A stretch of DNA of 64,000 bases from Novosphingobium sp. B1 (GTDB lineage Bacteria > Pseudomonadota > Alphaproteobacteria > Sphingomonadales > Sphingomonadaceae). The stretch is from positions 248,001-312,000 of the forward strand of contig NZ_FWXL01000006.1 in NCBI RefSeq assembly GCF_900176395.1, written 5' to 3'. Both the position numbers and the translations under genes were made by a program. Under the pieces are notes generated by a model. That model made no database searches. It was not told the origin of the DNA and saw only the letters and a program-made list of their open reading frames with translations. Below, in pieces: positions 59,449-64,000 of the stretch. Positions within the stretch are counted from its first letter, which is position 1. Each line of letters opens with the position of its first letter.

Positions 59449-60735
59449 ATGACCTTACCGCCTTCTGAAAATTCGTCCATCTCGCAGCCACCCATTCCCA
59501 CGATCCGGGCCGGCTGGATTTTTGCCGCGCTGGTCGGGGGCCTTGGCCTCGGGCTGGCGCTTGCCTTCATCGATCCCGCAATGCTCGACCCGGTACTGGT
59601 CGTGGCGCAGCCGATCGGCACGCTGTGGCTCAATGCCTTGCGTGCGACGATCGTGCCGCTGGTGGTCTCCCTGCTGTTCACGGGCATTGCGCAGACAGTG
59701 GCGGCAGCGCGTGCAGGAGCGCTGGCGCGCAGGGCGCTGCTGCTGTTCTTCGCGATCCTGGCCGGCGGCAGCGCCATGGCCGCGTTGCTGGTTCCGGCAA
59801 TCCTTTCGGTCTTCCCGATGCCGACGGCGGCCGCCGAGGCGTTGCGCGCCAGCGTGGCGCAGATTCACGACAAGGCTACGGTTCCGGGTTTTGGTGCCTT
59901 CCTGCAATCACTGGTTCCGACCAATGTCCTGCAATCGGCTGCGGCAGACCAGATCCTGCCGGTAATCCTGTTCACCGCCGTATTCGCGCTGGCAGCGACG
60001 CGCCTTGCCGACGGACAGCGCCGCTCGCTCACCACCTTCTTCGAAGCGATTTCCAACGCGATGCTGGTGGTGATCGGCTGGGTCCTGCTGGCAGCGCCCA
60101 TCGGGGTGTTCTGCCTGAGCCTGGCGGTGGCGGCACAGAGCGGCACCTCGGCAATCGGCGCGCTGGCGCATTACGTCGTGGTGGTGACCTCGGCCGGGAC
60201 GGTGATCTTCCTTGCCGCCTATGCCGTGGCGGTGTTCGGCGCGCGGCGCGGGTTGGGCGAGTTCGCCCGCGCGGTCCTGCCCGCACAGGCACTGGCATTG
60301 TCAACGCAATCTTCGCTGGCGACCTTGCCGGCGATGCTGACGGTGTGCCGCAAGCTGGGCGTTAGGGACCAGACGTCGGACCTCGTCATGCCGCTCGCGG
60401 TGGCCTTGTTCCGCGCAACCGGGCCGGCGATGAACCTTGCGGTGGCGATCTATGTCGCCCACTGGTTCGGCATCGCGTTGACCCCGTCGATGCTGTTTGC
60501 GGGCTTCGTGGTGGCGACGCTTACAACCCTGGGTGCGGTCAGCCTGCCCGGTGCGATCAGCTTCGTGACCTCGATCGGGCCGATCTCGATTGCGATGGGT
60601 CTGCCGGTCGAGCCGCTGGCCTTACTGGTGGCCGTGGAAGTGTTGCCTGATCTGATGCGAACGCTCGGCAACGTGACGATGGACGTGGCAGTAACCGCCA
60701 CGGTTGATCGTGCACACGGAGACCATGCGCGTTAA
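59449..60735 (+). CDS. Dicarboxylate/amino acid:cation symporter (DAACS)
   Basis: 428 residues with eight or so helices and family signatures in ALRATIVPLVVSLLFTGIAQ and ATGPAMNLAVAIYVAHWFG (re-entrant loop region), plus QALALSTQSSLATLPAML (the serine-rich hairpin). It imports C4-dicarboxylates, glutamate or related substrates with sodium or protons. Which one is not shown. It stands alone on the plus strand with a 120-bp gap to sodB. Confidence 0.9.
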   Translation: MTLPPSENSSISQPPIPTIRAGWIFAALVGGLGLGLALAFIDPAMLDPVLVVAQPIGTLWLNALRATIVPLVVSLLFTGIAQTVAAARAGALARRALLLFFAILAGGSAMAALLVPAILSVFPMPTAAAEALRASVAQIHDKATVPGFGAFLQSLVPTNVLQSAAADQILPVILFTAVFALAATRLADGQRRSLTTFFEAISNAMLVVIGWVLLAAPIGVFCLSLAVAAQSGTSAIGALAHYVVVVTSAGTVIFLAAYAVAVFGARRGLGEFARAVLPAQALALSTQSSLATLPAMLTVCRKLGVRDQTSDLVMPLAVALFRATGPAMNLAVAIYVAHWFGIALTPSMLFAGFVVATLTTLGAVSLPGAISFVTSIGPISIAMGLPVEPLALLVAVEVLPDLMRTLGNVTMDVAVTATVDRAHGDHAR

Positions 60736-60862
60736 GTGCAATTGCCGTTTCGATAAATTCAACCGCAACCGCTGACGTCCTGACGCAACCAATGCCTACC
60801 TTGTGCGTTGGTCTGCGACGCAAAGTTGCGCGCAGCCCGCAAAGCAAGGACGCAAGAACACC

Positions 60863-61477
60863 ATGGCAATTACTCTTCCCCCGCTTCCCTATGCCGATAC
60901 CGCTCTGGAGCCGGCAATTTCGGCCACCACGCTGCAGACGCACCATGGCAAGCATCACAAGGCCTATGTCGACAAGACCAATGCGGCGATCGAGGGCGGT
61001 GATCTGGCCGATGCGAGCCTTGAGGACATCATCGCCGCGGCCGAGAGCAAGGGCGACAAGGGCCTGTTCAACAATTCTGCGCAGAGCTGGAACCACGCGT
61101 TCTACTGGAACAGCCTGACGCCCGCCACCAGCGAGCCGACCGGCGACCTGGCCGCTGCCATCGAGGGCAGCTTCGGTTCCATCGACCGTCTGCGCGAGGA
61201 ACTCAGCGCACAGGGCGCCGCGCACTTCGCTTCGGGTTGGGTCTGGCTGGTCGCGCGCGGGGACAAGCTGGCGGTCGAGCAGACGCACGATGCCGCGACT
61301 TTCGCCACCGGCGATGCCAAGCCGTTGCTGGTGATCGACCTGTGGGAGCACGCCTACTATCTCGACCACAAGAACCTGCGCCCCGAGTATCTCAAGGCGG
61401 TGATCGAGAAGCACCTGAACTGGGAATTTGCGGCCGAGAATTTCGGTCGTGACGGTACCTGGACCTATCCGGGCTGA
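60863..61477 (+). CDS. sodB: Iron/manganese superoxide dismutase
   Basis: 204 residues. Metal ligands lie in QTHHGKHHKAY (His27), QSWNHAFYWNSL (His) and VIDLWEHAYYLD (Asp and His). The pattern QSWNHAFYWNSL is like the iron form of E. coli SodB. Start ATG 60863; the longer frame from 60803 lacks support. It ends in a 13-bp convergent overlap with the AI-2E-family gene. Confidence 0.95.
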   Translation: MAITLPPLPYADTALEPAISATTLQTHHGKHHKAYVDKTNAAIEGGDLADASLEDIIAAAESKGDKGLFNNSAQSWNHAFYWNSLTPATSEPTGDLAAAIEGSFGSIDRLREELSAQGAAHFASGWVWLVARGDKLAVEQTHDAATFATGDAKPLLVIDLWEHAYYLDHKNLRPEYLKAVIEKHLNWEFAAENFGRDGTWTYPG

Positions 61478-62703
61478 TTTGCCGCTTCGTCCTGCCCGTC
61501 TTCCGTGCCGAGTTCATCGAGGCCGGCAAGACGGGCCGGTTCGAACAGGGGTTCTCCGAAGAGAAAACCCACAAGGTTGGGGCGGCCGATATGGTCGAGC
61601 AGGGCGGCGATCGTCAGCAGGATCGGCACTGACAGCAGGGCGCCCAGAACACCCCATATCCACGAAAAATAGCTGATCGCGAGCAGGATCGCGACTGGGT
61701 TCACAGTGAACCTTGCACCGAGGATCGACGGCGTGACGACGTTCGATTCCACTGCATGAAGCGCGAGATAGGCAAGGACCGGCAGAAGGCCGATGGCCAC
61801 CGTCGAAGCGGTGCCGAGGCCGACCAGGGCAAGCAGGCCCATCATCATGAGCGGGCCGAGATAGGGCAGGAAGTTGAGCACGAAGGCAAGGCCGCCCCAC
61901 ATTACCGGTGCGGTCAGGCCGAAGCTCCATGCGCCAAGTGCCACGATCACGCCGACGCCGAAGTTCACCTGAGCGACTGTGAGGATGTAGCTGGCGACCC
62001 GCTCCTGCACATCGCGCAGCACACGGGCGAGCCGCACCGAAGCTCCGAACGACTGGCGATCGAGCAGGATGCGGCGCTTCATGCGAATGCGCGATTCGAT
62101 CATGAAGAAGGTCATCAGCAAGGTGAGCAGCGTTTCGAGGATGACGCTGGGCGTTGCAAAGGCGACCTGCTCGATCACCGAAGGGCTGGCGACCACGACC
62201 TCGCGCGAGGCGGAATGCCCGGTGATGCGCGCGAGCTGACGGTTGACATCGGCGATCCACGACAGGTTTCCGCGCAGTTCGGCAAAGCGAAGCGTGACGG
62301 TGCGGACGAGCGTTGGCACCTGATCGACCATCACGAACGCGGGTTGCAGGATCAGGAGCAGGGCGACCAGCACCACTGCGATCAGTGCGAGGATGGCGAT
62401 GAAGGAGGCGAGCGTGTTGGGCAGACCGATGCGGGTCAGCCGATCGGCAAGCGGTGAGAGCACGATCGTGAAGATGATCGCTGTGACCGGCGGTAGAAAC
62501 ACCACCGAACCGATCGAGAGCACGAAAGGCAGGGCAAGAAACAGGCCCAAGCCCAGCAGCAGAACGATAGCGGACTGCAGACGCGCGCGACGGTCGACGA
62601 AACCGTCGTGCTCTGCGGGGTGAATGATCTCGGGCGTCTTCGCCATCGTGGGCTGCATGTCTGTCACGTGAAGGTCCGTCAAGCGAGGAGCCTGTTCATC
62701 CAC
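61465..62703 (-). CDS. AI-2E family (PerM/UPF0118) membrane protein
   Basis: 412 residues with eight or so helices in the family pattern: a start pair (SAIVLLLGLGLFLALPFVLSIG), the family core GVGVIVALGAWSFGLTAPVMWGGLAFVLNFLPYLGPLMMMGLLALVG and the LPVLAYLALHAVESNVVTPSILG block. Reported members export autoinducer-2 or act as ion or solute permeases. The start is uncertain; ATG 62703 is kept, with ATG 62658 and others as options. sodB converges on it by 13 bp. Confidence 0.85.
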   Translation of the reverse strand: MDEQAPRLTDLHVTDMQPTMAKTPEIIHPAEHDGFVDRRARLQSAIVLLLGLGLFLALPFVLSIGSVVFLPPVTAIIFTIVLSPLADRLTRIGLPNTLASFIAILALIAVVLVALLLILQPAFVMVDQVPTLVRTVTLRFAELRGNLSWIADVNRQLARITGHSASREVVVASPSVIEQVAFATPSVILETLLTLLMTFFMIESRIRMKRRILLDRQSFGASVRLARVLRDVQERVASYILTVAQVNFGVGVIVALGAWSFGLTAPVMWGGLAFVLNFLPYLGPLMMMGLLALVGLGTASTVAIGLLPVLAYLALHAVESNVVTPSILGARFTVNPVAILLAISYFSWIWGVLGALLSVPILLTIAALLDHIGRPNLVGFLFGEPLFEPARLAGLDELGTEDGQDEAANQPG

Positions 62704-62745
62704 CCGGACCTGTCACGTGGCAAGACCGCTACGAGCCTCTGACCG

Positions 62746-62784
62746 AAAATTTGTCCCGTGCACGCGTTGGAGTGTGCGCGGGAC
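62746..62784 (-). terminator. Terminator after ecfG
   Basis: GTCCCG (62753-62758) and CGGGAC (62779-62784) form a stem with further GC inside (GCAC/GTGC). On the minus strand it is followed by AAATTTT (from 62752 down). It lies 14 bp past the ecfG stop. Confidence 0.65.
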
Positions 62785-62798
62785 GAAAGATGCAACAA

Positions 62799-63428
62799 TC
62801 AGCCGCGCGAGGTGCCTTGGACAGTGCTTTCAAGTTCGCCCATGATCGCAGCGTGCGCAACCGCGTCCTCGGTGCTGCGCCGAGGGATCTGGCCGTTCTC
62901 TATCATCTGCGAGAGGGCCGCACGAGCGCGACCGACCCGGCTCTTGATCGTGCCGACGGCACAACCGCAAATCGTTGCAGCCTCTTCGTAGCTGAAGCCG
63001 CCCGCACCCACGAGCAGAAGAGCTTCGCGGCGCTCAGGCGGAAGCGTCAGCAGTGCGCGATGCATGTCTGACAGGTGCATCGGACCTTCCTGCGCAGCCG
63101 GCGCGACGAGGATGCGCTCGGCTACGGTCTCGTCATAGTCGGCACGGAAGCGGTTCCGGCGCATATCTGTAAGATAGGCGTTGCGCAGGATCACGAAGGT
63201 CCAGGCTCGCATCGAGGTGCCGGGCTCGAACCGCTCCTGCGCAGCCCAGGCCTTCAGCAAGGTCTCCTGCACAAGGTCGTCCGCCAGATCGGGACGGCCG
63301 CACAAGCCACGCGCGAATGCGCGCAGGTGTGGGATCACACCGGTCAAATCGCGCTTGAAAGCGATTGGATCACTGGCCGGACGAGGCGATTTGTCTTCGT
63401 TCGGCGCGCCTTGCTCGGCCTCAGCCAT
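62799..63428 (-). CDS. ecfG: General-stress ECF sigma factor EcfG
   Basis: 209 residues with sigma region 2 (AFARGLCGRPDLADDLVQETLLKAW and MRAWTFVILRNAYLTDMRRNRF) and region 4 (LLTLPPERREALLLVGAGGFSYEEAATICGCAVGTIKSRVGRARAAL). In alphaproteobacteria this sigma is held by NepR and freed by the PhyR phosphorylated mimic. The start is ATG 63428, overlapping nepR by 8 bp. An EcfG-type promoter lies upstream of nepR. Confidence 0.93.
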   Translation of the reverse strand: MAEAEQGAPNEDKSPRPASDPIAFKRDLTGVIPHLRAFARGLCGRPDLADDLVQETLLKAWAAQERFEPGTSMRAWTFVILRNAYLTDMRRNRFRADYDETVAERILVAPAAQEGPMHLSDMHRALLTLPPERREALLLVGAGGFSYEEAATICGCAVGTIKSRVGRARAALSQMIENGQIPRRSTEDAVAHAAIMGELESTVQGTSRG

Positions 63429-63594
63429 GTGACTGGTCGTCCAGCTTGTCGAGCAACTGCGCAAAGGTGTCGGGCAGGGGCTCGTCAAGGACTGAATCAT
63501 AGAGGCGCTTCAGACCGTCCGCCCATTCGGGCGGGCGCGCCTTTGCACTCTTACGCCGCTGTTGACCCGGATTCATCGGTTTTTCTTTCGACAT
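63421..63594 (-). CDS. nepR: Anti-sigma factor NepR
   Basis: 57 residues. The family core is LKRLYDSVLDEPLPDTFAQLLDKLD, which binds both EcfG and PhyR. The basic lead (QQRRKSAKARPPEW) is typical. ATG 63594 is used; ATG 63576 (MNPGQQ) is an option. It overlaps ecfG by 8 bp (ATGGCTGA). Confidence 0.9.
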   Translation of the reverse strand: MSKEKPMNPGQQRRKSAKARPPEWADGLKRLYDSVLDEPLPDTFAQLLDKLDDQSHG

Positions 63595-63746
63595 TCGCTC
63601 TGACAACGCCTCCCCCTCCAGGGATAATCCAAAAAATACGACCGCAAGGGCGCGGCAGATGCGCATACAACAAACCAGGCGCCGTGCTCCACAGCTTTGC
63701 CAAAAAGGCTCAGCCGTCAACCTGCGCATTGGTGCTTTCGCTGTGG

Positions 63747-63771
63747 AACGATATGGTGGGCTGTCGGTTCC
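63747..63771 (-). promoter_or_regulatory. EcfG-type promoter upstream of nepR-ecfG
   Basis: On the minus strand GGAAC (63771-63767), 16 nt, then CGTT (63750-63747), which is the full GGAAC-N16-CGTT consensus of EcfG-dependent promoters. It lies about 150 bp before nepR, consistent with autoregulation. On the plus strand the same site reads GGAAC-N16-GGTT, so a weaker opposite promoter is possible. The remaining part of 63595-63972 holds no convincing gene. Confidence 0.7.
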
Positions 63772-63972
63772 CACTTGCGGGATCGATATCGCAAACTTCG
63801 TCACAGATTGTGGCGCGGGTCCCTTTGATGCAGGGATCGCGGAAATGGGGCGTTGGCGATGTCAGTACCTGGCCAGGGTTCGGAAGGCGATGTGCACGTG
63901 TGCAATTCGAACGCTGGCGCCTTGGTCGATTGGGGCATGCCGGGGTCAATGTTGGAAGGGTTCTGACGCGTA

Positions 63973-64000
63973 ATGGAGAAGCTTCTCGCACAGAAGAAGC
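63973..64000 (+). CDS. Possible 5' end of a gene running out of the window
   Basis: ATG at 63973 begins MEKLLAQKK and continues past the window end. There is no strong ribosome site. Its place divergent from nepR, where a PhyR or a kinase of the general stress response is often found, makes a gene possible, but nine residues cannot identify it. Confidence 0.25.

Noticed and set aside
63659-63991. Open frames on both strands near the window end
   Set aside because: They overlap each other and the EcfG promoter, have no ribosome site or domain, and look like chance frames.

Overview
The window is about 64 kb of GC-rich chromosomal DNA that reads as an alphaproteobacterium of the family Sphingomonadaceae, most likely Novosphingobium or a close relative. 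The reasons are the NepR/EcfG general-stress pair, exosortase-A-associated glycan genes, a diheme membrane cytochrome c, sucC lying apart from sucD, and the protein sequences themselves. I see no insertion sequence, prophage, CRISPR array or rRNA. There is one tRNA gene, tRNA-Gln(CTG).

Layout. 1-3.2 kb: the 3' part of an SPFH/flotillin-like gene with a ribbon-helix-helix gene and a small membrane gene, then a beta-helix secreted protein and two small genes. 3.2-8 kb: mostly minus strand (AraC regulator, ribA, xth, lolA, rpmG), with two palindromic intergenic repeats and a possible small RNA. 8-16.5 kb: phhA, a stress-like lipoprotein and a YeaQ-type protein, uppP, an M13 peptidase, an MsbA-like ABC exporter, phaZ and a MaoC hydratase. 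17-22 kb: exosortase-A-associated glycan genes (ligase, microprotein, glycosyltransferase) and a long disordered membrane-anchored protein. 22-37 kb: gltBD, a CNNM/CorC protein, an OmpA lipoprotein, an aldo/keto reductase, a CysQ-like phosphatase, sucC, etfBA, a TonB-C-terminus protein and an acetyltransferase.

37-46 kb: a tight minus-strand run, pheA then DUF4129, DUF4350, MoxR ATPase, DUF58, SpoIIM-like and RDD genes, joined mostly by 1-4 bp overlaps, with a diheme cytochrome c gene diverging from it. 46-50.6 kb: small periplasmic proteins, rlmE, ppx/gppA, tRNA-Gln and a MarR regulator. 50.7-55 kb: a three-gene signalling operon (OmpR-type response regulator, LysM-FecR periplasmic protein, CHASE2-PAS histidine kinase) with a 10-bp-spaced TGTAAAC repeat upstream. 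55-64 kb: a LOG-family protein, an acetyltransferase, thiD, a DUF1272 protein, glmM, a DAACS symporter, sodB, an AI-2E-family permease, ecfG and nepR, ending with an EcfG-type promoter.

Most genes are core metabolism or envelope maintenance. The parts that look like less-described systems are the CHASE2/FecR/response-regulator operon, whose kinase lacks the usual G1-box Asp, the MoxR membrane operon apparently led by pheA, the SPFH/RHH pair, and several unexplained intergenic palindromes and repeats. All calls come from reading the sequence; no database search was run.
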